Source of the DNA: Pseudanabaena sp. UWO311
GTDB lineage: Bacteria > Cyanobacteriota > Cyanobacteriia > Pseudanabaenales > Pseudanabaenaceae
Assembly (NCBI RefSeq): GCF_006937785.1
Contig: NZ_SJEE01000039.1
Location: 1 to 50,406 of the forward strand
DNA length: 50,406 bases
Reading direction: 5' to 3'
Shown: positions 18,403 to 26,635 of the stretch, piece by piece
How the letters are laid out: every line of letters starts with the position of its first letter
Numbering within the stretch: the first letter of the stretch is position 1
The notes under the pieces: generated by a model
Database searches by the model: none
The model's input: only the letters and a program-made list of their open reading frames with translations
What the model was told of the DNA's origin: nothing
Program-made: the position numbers and the translations under genes

Positions 18403-19668
18403 ATGGCAAAAGGCGGATTTGTACTTGGTACAACAGCAGCATTAGCTGCGGCTGTGGCAGTTGTTGGTTTTCAGCTAGCAAACCCTAGCATCGCCGCATT
18501 TCGAGATAGCCCCAAAGAAATAGTTGATGAAGCTTGGCAGCTTATCAATCGCGAATATGTTGATGGGGCGTTCAACAAAGTTGACTGGCGGCAAGTCAGA
18601 CGACAATATGTCGAAAATCGCGATTATTCTTCTAAGGCTGAAGCCTATCGCTCAGTTCGAGAAATGCTTAAACTTCTTGACGATCCATATACTCGCTTTA
18701 TGGACCCTGAGCAGTTTAAGAGTATGCAAATTGATACTTCGGGAGAGCTCACAGGGGTTGGGATCCAGCTTGGGATGGATGACGCAACTAAGCAACTAAC
18801 GGTTGTTGCCCCTATCGAAGATTCTCCTGCATCCCGTGCTGGAGTTTTGACAAAAGACATCATTACTTCGATCGCGAATAAATCGACCGATGGCATGGAT
18901 ATCAACCAAGCCGTTGCCTTAATCCGTGGGCCTGCTGGTACAAAGGTTAAATTGGGGATCAAGCGTGGCGATAAGCAGTTTGACATTGAGCTAGAACGCG
19001 CCAAGATTGAGATCCATCCAGTCAAGGCTGAGCTTCGTGATACCAATATCGGCAAGGTTGGCTACATCAGCTTGCGTCAGTTCAATGCCAATGCAGCAAG
19101 TGACATGCGTAAAGCAATCCAAGATCACGTAAGTAAAGGCGCGGTTGGATTTGTATTAGATTTGCGATCTAACCCTGGTGGATTGCTATATTCCAGTGCC
19201 GAAATCGCACGGATGTGGCTCGACAACGCCACCATTGTTTCCACAATTGATCGTAAGGGCGAAAGCGAACGCCTAACTGCTAATCGTCAAGCTATTACCA
19301 ATAAGCCACTTGTGGTTTTAGTTGATGGTGGATCGGCTAGTGCTAGTGAGATCCTATCTGGTGCTTTGCAAGATAATAAACGAGCTGTGATTGTCGGTAC
19401 TAAAACCTTTGGCAAGGGACTAGTCCAGTCAGTGCATTCCCTGAGTGATGGTTCGGGCATGGCGGTAACGATCGCTAAGTACTACACCCCCAGTGGACGT
19501 GATATCAATCATTTGGGTATCATTCCTGACCGTATAGTCGAACTAACCAAAGAAGATCTCGAAAAGCTGAATAAAAACCGTGATCTTGTCGGCACAAGCT
19601 CTGATCCACAGTTTGCCAAAGCGATCGATATTTTATCGACTGAGCTTAAAAGTGTAAGCTCTCGCTAA
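18403..19668 (+). CDS. Carboxyl-terminal processing peptidase (S41)
   Basis: A PDZ-containing S41 serine protease of the Ctp family, whose cyanobacterial members include the enzyme that trims the D1 precursor of photosystem II. Order: N-terminal membrane/signal segment (residues about 5-27), the cap region with DPYTRFMDPEQF, a PDZ domain (about 95-180), and the protease core with GSASASE (catalytic serine region, about 312-317) and KTFGKG (lysine, about 341). It acts in the lumen or periplasm. AGGAAG lies eight bases before the ATG. Which paralogue (CtpA, B or C) this is cannot be decided here. Confidence 0.92.
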   Translation: MAKGGFVLGTTAALAAAVAVVGFQLANPSIAAFRDSPKEIVDEAWQLINREYVDGAFNKVDWRQVRRQYVENRDYSSKAEAYRSVREMLKLLDDPYTRFMDPEQFKSMQIDTSGELTGVGIQLGMDDATKQLTVVAPIEDSPASRAGVLTKDIITSIANKSTDGMDINQAVALIRGPAGTKVKLGIKRGDKQFDIELERAKIEIHPVKAELRDTNIGKVGYISLRQFNANAASDMRKAIQDHVSKGAVGFVLDLRSNPGGLLYSSAEIARMWLDNATIVSTIDRKGESERLTANRQAITNKPLVVLVDGGSASASEILSGALQDNKRAVIVGTKTFGKGLVQSVHSLSDGSGMAVTIAKYYTPSGRDINHLGIIPDRIVELTKEDLEKLNKNRDLVGTSSDPQFAKAIDILSTELKSVSSR

Positions 19669-19677
19669 ATTCAAAAC

Positions 19678-19726
19678 AAAAACGAAAAGGGATGTGGCGC
19701 AAAGCGCCGCATCCCTTTTCGTTTTT
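19678..19726 (+). terminator. Hairpin terminator after ctp
   Basis: AAAAACGAAAAGGGATG and complement surround GGCGC-AAA-GCGCC. The one irregular position is T opposite G, a U-G wobble in plus-strand RNA, matching the plus-strand gene it follows. It ends in a T-run. Confidence 0.85.
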
Positions 19727-19777
19727 AAGATATAAATCAAAAAGGTGTACTTTGTCTGCCTTTTTGATTTTTTTTGA

Positions 19778-20230
19778 TTAGGAATCCATATGACGAGTTA
19801 GTACTGCTTCCATAGTGCTTTCAAGATTTTGTCCCGCAATAATGCCACTAGTTAGAGAGTAAATATTATTATCTCGACGGTAAAGCGTTTGAAAACCTGT
19901 TCGCATCTTTTTGTCACCCATTACCCAGTAACGTTGAATAATGGAATCTGGTCCAATTATACCTTCCCCTTCAACTTTACCCAGAGAGCTATCATCAACA
20001 ACAAACGTAAAACGTCGCTCATCTGAATCAATTCTGCCTTTGTAAGCCATGGTTAGTTCTTCGCGATCTGAGTTGGGGAAAGTCAGCTTCGTAACCATTG
20101 TGAACCAAAAGTTATCCCTTGACCAACCTACCAAAGTTCTACCCTTGACTTGAATTGGCATCGAATCTCTATCTACCCAATTGCCTTCGATAGTCCATTT
20201 ACCAGGTTGCACTAAAAAGGTATGCGCCAC
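19778..20230 (-). CDS. Unknown soluble beta-rich protein
   Basis: I do not recognise this 150-residue family by name. The pattern is antiparallel beta strands with turns: GKWTIEGNWVDRDSMPIQVK, FWFTMVTKLTFP, YKGRIDSDERRFTFVVDDS and IIQRYWVMGDKKMRTGFQTL, suggesting a small barrel or lipocalin-like domain. There is no signal peptide, no cysteine pair and no obvious active site. It probably starts at GTG. It is flanked by the convergent ctp gene on one side and a same-strand response regulator gene (ending at 20344) upstream. Confidence 0.6.
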   Translation of the reverse strand: MAHTFLVQPGKWTIEGNWVDRDSMPIQVKGRTLVGWSRDNFWFTMVTKLTFPNSDREELTMAYKGRIDSDERRFTFVVDDSSLGKVEGEGIIGPDSIIQRYWVMGDKKMRTGFQTLYRRDNNIYSLTSGIIAGQNLESTMEAVLTRHMDS

Positions 20231-20309
20231 AATTTTTGTTGCTCTGTTTTGTTGCTCGGCATGTTTAATCTTAATTATATAGCGTTATTACCAATCGACA
20301 TATGATCCC

Positions 20310-20345
20310 TCAAGCAAGGTCAGATGCAAAGCGCTGACCTTGCTC
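20310..20345. terminator. Hairpin overlapping the response regulator stop
   Basis: AAGCAAGGTCAG and CTGACCTTGCT flank a short GC-AAA-GC core. The stem reaches into the stop region of the minus-strand regulator gene. The core pairs better on the plus strand (U-G) than on minus, unlike the other hairpins here. No clear T-run follows. Confidence 0.5.
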
Positions 20346-21000
20346 AATTTACTAAACCCGATCGCAGAGCTACAACTGCTGCTTGTACGCGATCGTCAAC
20401 AGATAATTTGTTCATGATGCCCCGCACATGAGTTTTAATCGTATTAGGGCTGAGGTATAGCACTTTTGCAATTTCGGGATTACTTTTGCCTTCAACAATT
20501 AATCTCAGCACCTCTAATTCTCGTTGCGATAGATGTGAAGTATTTTCAGGTTGTGTTGGTGGCTTGAGATGATCCATTACTTTGCGAGCAACTTGAGGAT
20601 CGAGATAAGTAGCGCCATCCATAGCAGCCGCAAAAGCTGCTAAAAGGCTTTCGGTAGAAGTGCCTTTGACACAGTAGGCATCGGCTCCACTTGATAGTGC
20701 CGCAATAATTTCTGTATCATCAGTATGGGAGCTAAGCATCACAATATGAACATTAGGTGATGCTGCCTTGATTTTTTGGGTTGCCGAAATTCCATCCAAT
20801 CTTGGCATTCCAATGTCCATTACGATAATGTCAGGGCTTAATTCCTGAGCCATTTTCACACCGATATAGCCATCTTCTGCGATGCCTATTACAGTAATGT
20901 TTGGCTGTTGGGAAAGAGATTGCTCTAATCCGAGTTGGATAAGTGGATCGTCTTCAACAATTAGGACTTTTAAAGGTTTCGATGTTGTGGCAACAGTCAT
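20344..21000 (-). CDS. NarL/FixJ-type response regulator
   Basis: A two-component transcription regulator. The receiver domain (about 10-130) has the acidic pair ED at 16-17, the phospho-acceptor in VMDIGMPRLDG (D62) and KG at the conserved lysine. The C-terminal LuxR-type helix-turn-helix (about 150-215) reads LSQRELEVLRLIVEGKSNPE and NTIKTHVRGIMNKL. No sensor kinase is adjacent, so the signal is unknown. The upstream 21001-21247 region carries dispersed repeats. Confidence 0.92.
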   Translation of the reverse strand: MTVATTSKPLKVLIVEDDPLIQLGLEQSLSQQPNITVIGIAEDGYIGVKMAQELSPDIIVMDIGMPRLDGISATQKIKAASPNVHIVMLSSHTDDTEIIAALSSGADAYCVKGTSTESLLAAFAAAMDGATYLDPQVARKVMDHLKPPTQPENTSHLSQRELEVLRLIVEGKSNPEIAKVLYLSPNTIKTHVRGIMNKLSVDDRVQAAVVALRSGLVN

Positions 21001-21091
21001 AATTCTAAATTTCTCTAAATTTAGTTTGATTGACTTGATTATATACTGATGTTACGTGGGACGTAGATGATTAATCTCTTGCTGCTAGCGT

Positions 21092-21156
21092 GGTAAGGCA
21101 ACCACGGGGGGATTGCCTCTACCTAAACAATATAGATGCTGTAGGGGCTGCGCCCC
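21092..21156. repeat. Dispersed intergenic repeat (two short hairpins)
   Basis: GGTA-AGGCAA pairs with TTGCCT-(C)TACC around a CCACGGGGGG centre, followed by GGGGC-TGC-GCCCC. These phrases are, to my knowledge, typical dispersed repeats in cyanobacteria. It lies between the divergent response regulator and RNA ligase genes. Confidence 0.55.
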
Positions 21157-21247
21157 CGTGCCAGCCCTAAACTTCCGCTATCACAGGAATTTCTTCCGCG
21201 TAACATCGAAATGATTGCGATAATTTAAAATTAGCAAGGAAAATAGA

Positions 21248-22300
21248 ATGAGTGCTATCAATTTGGAGAAAATCGATCAATTAATTAATGAAGGATACAT
21301 CACCAAACGCCCTCATTCTAGTGGCGATTTGTTTATTTACAACTACACGGCCAAGGCTCAATATGATCGCTTATGGAATCCCGAAACCATTCAATGTCGT
21401 GGCTTAATCCTCGATCGCAGTGGTAATATTGCATCTCGACCTTTAGCAAAATTCTTTAATCTTCAAGAACATAAGGAAGCAATTCCTTCAGAACCTTTTG
21501 ATGTTTATGAGAAGTTGGATGGTTCTCTAGGGATTTTGTATTGGTATCAAGATCAGCCTTATATAGCTTCTAGAGGCAGCTTTAACTCTGATCAAGCAAT
21601 TAAAGCTAATCAAATCTTGATGTCGATGTATCAAAAAGCAATTCCATTGCTAGATCGATCGCTAACCTATTTATTTGAAATTGTCTATCCTGCAAATCGC
21701 ATTGTTGTTGATTATGGAGAGTTTGAAGGCTTAGTATTATTGGCAGTAATTGAAACAGAATCGGGAATAGAACATACAATTGAATCCTTCACACATTTGG
21801 GGTTCCCGATCGCTAAAAAATATGATGGATTAAAAGATCTAGAAGCAATTAGCAATCTTAATGAGCAGAATCAAGAGGGCTTTGTAATTCGCTTTGAAAG
21901 TGGATTGAGACTTAAATTTAAGTTTGCTGATTATGTAAAATTACATCGTGTACTTACTCAAGTTACTAGCAAAGTGATTTGGGAGATGTTGCGTGATCAA
22001 ACTCCCTTTGAGGATATCTTAGAGCGGGTTCCAGATGAGTTTTACAATTGGGTAAAAGAGACTAAGGCTAATCTGATTGCGCAATATCAACAAATTGAAG
22101 AGACCGCTAAGGCTGACTTTGAGAGGATTATCGCTGTTGTCGATCGCAGCGATCGTAAAGAAATGGCAAAACATATTTTAACTTGCCAAAATCACACGAT
22201 TTTATTCTCTCTTCTAGATGGGAAAGATTACAGTGACTATATTTGGCGAAGTATTAAACCTGCCCATGAAAAACCTTTTATGGATAATGACGAAACTTAA
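21248..22300 (+). CDS. T4 Rnl1-like RNA ligase
   Basis: A nucleotidyltransferase-superfamily ligase. The adenylation motif I is YEKLDGSLG (lysine 89), preceded by QCRGLILDRSGNIASRPLAK, which is typical of the Rnl1 branch. FEIVYP (motif III-like), EGFVIRF (motif IV) and LKFKFADYVKL (motif V) follow. The C-terminal roughly 110 residues are a helical region. It seals 5'-phosphate and 3'-hydroxyl RNA ends in known relatives; here the substrate is unknown. No polynucleotide kinase/phosphatase partner is next to it. The gene looks intact and stands alone between a regulator and a PPC-domain gene. Confidence 0.88.
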   Translation: MSAINLEKIDQLINEGYITKRPHSSGDLFIYNYTAKAQYDRLWNPETIQCRGLILDRSGNIASRPLAKFFNLQEHKEAIPSEPFDVYEKLDGSLGILYWYQDQPYIASRGSFNSDQAIKANQILMSMYQKAIPLLDRSLTYLFEIVYPANRIVVDYGEFEGLVLLAVIETESGIEHTIESFTHLGFPIAKKYDGLKDLEAISNLNEQNQEGFVIRFESGLRLKFKFADYVKLHRVLTQVTSKVIWEMLRDQTPFEDILERVPDEFYNWVKETKANLIAQYQQIEETAKADFERIIAVVDRSDRKEMAKHILTCQNHTILFSLLDGKDYSDYIWRSIKPAHEKPFMDNDET

Positions 22301-22335
22301 AATCGTGGTGGTGGGCTTCGCCCACCACCACGATT
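22301..22335. terminator. Bidirectional perfect hairpin between convergent genes
   Basis: AATCGTGGTGGTGGGC-TTC and its exact complement span the entire gap between the RNA ligase stop and the convergent PPC-domain gene stop. T-rich sequence lies on the plus side. Confidence 0.85.
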
Positions 22336-22337
22336 GT

Positions 22338-22907
22338 TTATTTTACAACTTGGAGTTTGTTGACTCTCAGCGTAAATTTACCGCCACTACTACCGCCAAA
22401 TGATGAAACTCTCACAATATAATTTCCTGATTGACGCACTTTAAAAAAGATGAGGGAATTGGTATTGTCACCAACAGAATCATCATTTTCGGCGACAACT
22501 TCGCCAGCACTATCTAACAGGCTCAAGACTGTATCAAAGCCCCCAGAATTTACCGAAATTTCCAAACGCTCATCTTTTTGGACAGTGATTGCATAGTCAC
22601 GCGCAAACCCTTTCTGCCCTGTCGGAATATCTTTGTCGGTGAGAATATCGTTAACATCTACACCACTGGTGATCGCGGTTGGCTTATAGATGGAGGTACG
22701 TACCTGAGCTAACGACATAGGCGAAAAACTCGCTAAACCGATCGCGATCGCACCTACACCTAAAGCAAATTTCGATAAAATCAAAGCTAAACTTTTTATA
22801 AGAGACTCGCTTTGCGAGGTTCCTACAGAAAGTTTTGTGCTTCGATTGTTCATGGCTTGCTGTATGTGTTCAGGAGGATGATAGTCAAACAAAATTAGAT
22901 GCTTCAC
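22338..22907 (-). CDS. Exported protein with PPC (pre-peptidase C-terminal) domain
   Basis: A hydrophobic segment ALGVGAIAIGLASFSP ending in SLAQ is a signal peptide; the rest is a single beta-sandwich PPC-type domain with DERLEISVNSGGFDTVLSLL, DSAGEVVAENDDSVGDNTNS and GNYIVRVSSFGG. Such domains occur after secreted peptidases but here there is no peptidase, so it is probably an extracellular or lumenal binding module. A GTG start at 22907 overlaps the scpA stop (GTGA); ATG 22853 would give a more usual signal peptide, and both are possible. Confidence 0.8.
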   Translation of the reverse strand: MKHLILFDYHPPEHIQQAMNNRSTKLSVGTSQSESLIKSLALILSKFALGVGAIAIGLASFSPMSLAQVRTSIYKPTAITSGVDVNDILTDKDIPTGQKGFARDYAITVQKDERLEISVNSGGFDTVLSLLDSAGEVVAENDDSVGDNTNSLIFFKVRQSGNYIVRVSSFGGSSGGKFTLRVNKLQVVK

Positions 22908-23725
22908 GAAACTTCTTTTAATTCAGCGAATTTCAATTGTAACTGAGTAGATTCTATTGTGGGATTAGCTGAACTATTAGGAAATGGGATCTCTTTGATT
23001 GATGGAGTTTTGATAGTTGGCACAATTTGGATTTTGCCATAAAACTCAGCTTGAAACAATTCCACTTTTGATTGTGAAGACATTAGTAATAAGCCCCAAA
23101 ATACGCCTACACGATCGTTAAATACGGCCGCTAGGTCAGATATCTCAATCTCTTCGTCGGGATGGAGTAAGAAGTAACGCTCAATTTCTTCTACCATTTC
23201 CGATAAATTTTCTTTGTGAGCTAGTTGGGCGATCGCTTTCATGGCTGCCTTGCGGGCAACTTTGCCTTGGCTAGGACGCTTGGCTGGCTTACTAGTCTTT
23301 CGATCAACTACCTCTGCGATCGCCTCAATCTGGGCAATTAACTCTTCTAGGGTGATCCGTCTTGCTTTTGGAGGCAAAGCTACAGGCAAGCGGCGCAACC
23401 TTTTATCAAAGTCCGTTGGTAACCGCATCGCATCGGCGACTACCTCAGATTCTTCTCCCATTTCATCGTCGTCGGCTTCTTGGTCGTAGACAGCTTGACT
23501 GTCCGATAGTGAGTTGGCTTTGAGCAGTACCAGCATTGATGCATAGAGCATCGCTTGACCCGAATCATATAAATCTCGACGATCGCTAACAATTAACCGC
23601 GACAAAAAGCGATCAACGACATCGATCACCTGCACATCCCAAGGATCAATCTCGCCTCGTTCTGCAAGATCGATCAGGAGGGCTATGGCATCTTTGGTAA
23701 CTGATTCTGCGATCGATAGAGTCAT
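22904..23725 (-). CDS. scpA: Segregation and condensation protein A
   Basis: Kleisin subunit of the bacterial SMC-ScpAB condensin, which links the SMC heads. TKDAIALLIDLAERGEIDPWDVQVIDVVDRFL is the diagnostic N-terminal helix region, followed by AMLYASMLVLLKANSL and a C-terminal winged-helix segment near EIEISDLAAVFNDRVGVFWGLLLM. ATG 23725 is chosen because it starts just before the conserved helix; a longer frame to 23863 would overlap the upstream lapA-like gene and adds non-conserved residues. scpB and smc are not in the window. Confidence 0.9.
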   Translation of the reverse strand: MTLSIAESVTKDAIALLIDLAERGEIDPWDVQVIDVVDRFLSRLIVSDRRDLYDSGQAMLYASMLVLLKANSLSDSQAVYDQEADDDEMGEESEVVADAMRLPTDFDKRLRRLPVALPPKARRITLEELIAQIEAIAEVVDRKTSKPAKRPSQGKVARKAAMKAIAQLAHKENLSEMVEEIERYFLLHPDEEIEISDLAAVFNDRVGVFWGLLLMSSQSKVELFQAEFYGKIQIVPTIKTPSIKEIPFPNSSANPTIESTQLQLKFAELKEVS

Positions 23726-23828
23726 GGAGCTTACGAGAAGCGGATGTTTAAAAATATCATCGATTGCGGTGAAATGGTCAGAAAATCTGATTTTGTATAA
23801 AATAAAAGGCGCTAATGCGCCCCATGTT

Positions 23829-24176
23829 TTAGTTTTTAGACTTGTCTTCGTCGATCTCAACATCGATCGCTGAGGCTGAAACTAGGCGCTTACGCTCTTC
23901 AATCTCAACGCTTAAGTTCTGAACAGTTTCCTGCAAATTCTGGATCTGGACATTTTTATTACGCATGTCAATGGATTTTTGTAATCCAGACCAGACGCTA
24001 AATATCCAAGCTAAAACTGCGCCTAGTCCCATCGCCAAGATCAGTTCAACAGAGATTGGTGCGGCAACTTTAAGCTGAGGGATGATTTGGATGGGCGCTG
24101 GGGAGGTGTTTTGTAAGGAAAACAATACTAATGCAAGAGCAACGATAAAAAAGACAACAAAATTAAGCTGGCGCAC
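23829..24176 (-). CDS. LapA-domain (DUF1049) membrane protein
   Basis: A 115-residue protein with two N-terminal membrane segments (about 5-22 and 40-62) separated by a short loop with NTSPAPIQIIPQL, then a coiled-coil tail NKNVQIQNLQETVQNLSVEIEERK. This is the LapA/DUF1049 architecture, associated elsewhere with lipopolysaccharide assembly scaffolds and, in cyanobacteria, of uncertain role. It lies upstream of scpA on the same strand with about 100 bases between. Confidence 0.8.
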   Translation of the reverse strand: MRQLNFVVFFIVALALVLFSLQNTSPAPIQIIPQLKVAAPISVELILAMGLGAVLAWIFSVWSGLQKSIDMRNKNVQIQNLQETVQNLSVEIEERKRLVSASAIDVEIDEDKSKN

Positions 24177-24241
24177 AGTAGTTAGACCTCGTTTCTAAAT
24201 TCTTAGCTAATGGTTTATCAAAAAATGCTCATAATGTCTAC

Positions 24242-24287
24242 AAATAAAAGAGAGAGTGGACGCAACGCGTCCACTCTCTCTTTTATT
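24242..24287 (-). terminator. Perfect hairpin terminator with GGACGC-GCGTCC core
   Basis: AAATAAAAGAGAGAGTGGACGC and exact complement flank a short loop. It sits just after the minus-strand gene ending at 24296 and before the lapA-like gene; A/T runs on both sides. Confidence 0.8.
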
Positions 24288-24295
24288 TTTGTAAA

Positions 24296-24601
24296 TTAAG
24301 CTTTGACAGCAGTTTTACGAACACCTGATATCTTGGAATTATTGTGCTTAATCTCTTCTTCAGTCAGAGGCACAATATCAATGTGATTAAATAAGGTTGT
24401 TACAAAGGTGAATAGTAAGAAAGGCAGGGAAGTTACCACGATTAAACCCACCGCACCAAAGGAGTAAATCGGCTTACTCATTAGCGAAAGCGCCGATGCT
24501 AGAGCCAGAAAAATTACCCCTAACCAGACAATTACCTGACCCAAAATATCGCTGAGGGTAAGGGTACAAACAAAGCGGTATTTACCAATGTCATTCATCA
24601 T
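24296..24601 (-). CDS. Small unknown membrane protein
   Basis: 101 residues with two strong membrane segments (about 18-42 and 48-70) and a charged C-terminal tail TEEEIKHNNSKISGVRKTAV. I do not recognise a named family. AGGT lies upstream of the double ATG start. The upstream 280 bases up to the divergent kinase-like gene hold two hairpins. Confidence 0.65.
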   Translation of the reverse strand: MMNDIGKYRFVCTLTLSDILGQVIVWLGVIFLALASALSLMSKPIYSFGAVGLIVVTSLPFLLFTFVTTLFNHIDIVPLTEEEIKHNNSKISGVRKTAVKA

Positions 24602-24675
24602 AATTAGACCTATCAGGATATTTTTTAAAGTTTTTTAATTAATTAATTTATTTTGTTAGGGTTCTGGAATTTAAT

Positions 24676-24736
24676 AAAGAACCAGTTTTTTTATGGCACA
24701 GCTTCGCCGCGCCATAAAAAAACTGGTTCTTTATTT
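24676..24736 (-). repeat. Long hairpin in a divergent intergenic region
   Basis: AATAAAGAACCAGTTTTTTT and complement surround GGC-ACAGC-TTC-GCCGC-GCC. Both irregular positions are A opposite C on plus but G-U on minus, so minus-strand RNA would fold fully. There is no gene end here; it would lie in the leader of the minus-strand gene starting at 24601. Confidence 0.75.
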
Positions 24737-24826
24737 GAATGTTAGATCCTTAGCTCTCAGTATACGAACCGTACTTAAATTTTAGGGTTACGTTTTATTG
24801 AGAAAGCTAACTGAATTCGTTATCAA

Positions 24827-24877
24827 TTAACCAAAATTGAAAAGGTTTGCTTAGCAAACTTTCTCAATTTTGGTTAA
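24827..24877. repeat. Imperfect hairpin in the fructosamine-kinase-like 5' region
   Basis: TTAACCAAAATTGA and complement surround a GGTTTGC-TTA-GCAAAC(T)T core with two irregular pairs. It ends seven bases before the ATG at 24884, so it could affect translation of that gene; no separate ribosome-binding site is visible. Confidence 0.6.
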
Positions 24878-24883
24878 AAAATT

Positions 24884-25741
24884 ATGTGGGATGAAATTGC
24901 GATCGCTATTTCACAAGCAACGGGAGAGAAATTTATCTGCGATCGCCGCCAAGCACAGTCTGGCGGCTGTATCAATCAAACAACTCGAATATCCGATGGT
25001 CAGCGCCAATTTTTTGTGAAATCGAATACCGCTAACTGTTTCGATATGTTTGTTGCCGAAGCGATCGCACTAAAGCAAATGTATGCTACCAATACAATCC
25101 GCGTACCACAGCCGATCTGTTGGGGTGTTGCTAGTGAGGCGGCTTACTTGGTGATGGAGAATCTCGAATTGGGGGGTAAGCAAGACTGGGAAGCGATGGG
25201 ACGAAATCTAGCGGCGATGCATCGGGTCAATAGCGATCGCGGATTTGGTTGGGAGCAAAATAATGTGATCGGCTCAACGCCACAAATTAATAATTGGACA
25301 AATAGTTGGCTTGATTTTTGGATTGAATATCGGCTTGCTTTTCAAATTAGTTTGGCAAGGCGCAAAGGTTGGCAATCCAATATTCCTGAAGCAAAAATCT
25401 ATAAGTCCTTGTCAAGATTTTTTGATAATTACCAGCCACAGCCTTCAATGGTACATGGAGATCTCTGGGGCGGTAATGCTGCATTTGTGGATGGCGAACC
25501 TGTAATTTTTGATCCTGCTCTGTATTTTGGCGATCGCGAAGTCGATCTTGCTATGACCGAATTGTTTGGTGGATTTCCATCGCAGTTTTATCGCGCTTAT
25601 CAAGCTGCATATCCGCTAGATTCAGGCTATGAACAACGTAAAACTCTTTACAATCTCTATCACAATCTCAATCATTTCAATCTCTTTGGCGGTGGCTATG
25701 GCTCTCAAGCCAATCGTATGATCGAGACTATTTGCAAATAA
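24884..25741 (+). CDS. Fructosamine kinase-family protein
   Basis: Member of the fructosamine/ketosamine kinase family (aminoglycoside-phosphotransferase fold), which phosphorylates sugars attached to protein amines so the adduct falls off. HGDLWGGN (about 190-197, catalytic loop), FDPALYFGDREVDLAMTELFGGF (metal-binding Asp and family signature) and the N-terminal GGCINQT loop are present. Length is normal. Bacterial relatives act on ribulosamines or erythrulosamines; the exact substrate here is unknown. It stands alone. Confidence 0.88.
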   Translation: MWDEIAIAISQATGEKFICDRRQAQSGGCINQTTRISDGQRQFFVKSNTANCFDMFVAEAIALKQMYATNTIRVPQPICWGVASEAAYLVMENLELGGKQDWEAMGRNLAAMHRVNSDRGFGWEQNNVIGSTPQINNWTNSWLDFWIEYRLAFQISLARRKGWQSNIPEAKIYKSLSRFFDNYQPQPSMVHGDLWGGNAAFVDGEPVIFDPALYFGDREVDLAMTELFGGFPSQFYRAYQAAYPLDSGYEQRKTLYNLYHNLNHFNLFGGGYGSQANRMIETICK

Positions 25742-25780
25742 AAAAGGGCACTTGAAGGAAATGTGCAATAAAAAATCCAT

Positions 25781-25845
25781 GTAGGGGCAGGTTTAGCAGT
25801 AAGTCAATGGTTTACCCATAGATTTATTCCAAAACCTGCCCCTAC
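25781..25845 (+). repeat. 65-bp palindromic mobile-like element, copy 2
   Basis: GTAGGGGCAGGTTT and its complement form the ends. It matches copy 1 (4834-4898) in reverse complement with about five differences. It lies between the convergent kinase-like and membrane-protein genes. Confidence 0.8.
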
Positions 25846-25870
25846 GCATAGGGTTTCTCTTGAAAATTGC

Positions 25871-26530
25871 CTAAGCTGTTGTTACCTCTTGCTCGCTTTC
25901 GATAAGAGGCGATCGCAAGCATAGATAAATTAAAGCTCCAACTAGTGGGATGAGAGCAATAAATGAAAAAAAGCGATCGTCAGTCATGCCGCGTCTATCC
26001 ATATCGTCACTGAGCAACCAAGGGAACATCAGCGACAACATACAAAAATCTAAACTCATCACATGGATAAATCGGCTGGTTTGCCATTGCTGGATAAAAT
26101 CAGCCCAATTACCATTAGCGTAACCGTACAGCAAAAAATAAATAGCGATCGCGCTAATCCCAATCCCCGCAAAGCGTGAATCCAAAATCTTCACACTCCA
26201 GTTTTTTTTACCGACAAATGTGGGATTTGGCTCTCGCAAAGCAAAATAAGGCAAAAGTGCAAATGCACCTAAAAAGAATGAAAGTCCTGCAAACTGCCAA
26301 GCTGGTATTTTTTGTCCTTGTCCATCGCTAGCCAGCATACAAGCATAAATGCAAGGAAAAACACCCATCAAATTAAAAAGCGCCACAATATAAGCATTAG
26401 TACCTTGCCAATCACCTGCAATTAGTTTTTGGATCAGGGTTATGGTGTCAGGGCGATCGGGTGGAGCAAAGATGAATGCATAAACCACAAATAAAATCCA
26501 AATTAACCAGAATCCAAGATTATTAGGCAT
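25871..26530 (-). CDS. Unknown polytopic membrane protein
   Basis: 219 residues with about six membrane segments: WLIWILFVVYAFIFA at the N-terminus, YIVALFNLMGVFPCIYACML, FAGLSFFLGAFALLPYFAL, FAGIGISAIAIYFLLYGYA, SLDFCMLSLMFPWLL and FIALIPLVGALIYLCL. I do not recognise a named function. There are no charged residues suggestive of an enzyme active site. Similar proteins, in my recollection, are common in cyanobacteria and plastid-bearing eukaryotes without assigned role. Confidence 0.7.
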   Translation of the reverse strand: MPNNLGFWLIWILFVVYAFIFAPPDRPDTITLIQKLIAGDWQGTNAYIVALFNLMGVFPCIYACMLASDGQGQKIPAWQFAGLSFFLGAFALLPYFALREPNPTFVGKKNWSVKILDSRFAGIGISAIAIYFLLYGYANGNWADFIQQWQTSRFIHVMSLDFCMLSLMFPWLLSDDMDRRGMTDDRFFSFIALIPLVGALIYLCLRSPLIESEQEVTTA

Positions 26531-26635
26531 AGATAATTATTCAAAAAGCTAAGAAAACGATGATAGTACAATAGTCAGCATAGATCTGCGATGCTGAGAA
26601 CAAGCATCTTCATTACTAATTTATCAAATCAGGCT

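Noticed and set aside
23726-23863. Longer start of scpA
   Set aside because: It would overlap the lapA-like gene and adds 46 residues outside the conserved family start.
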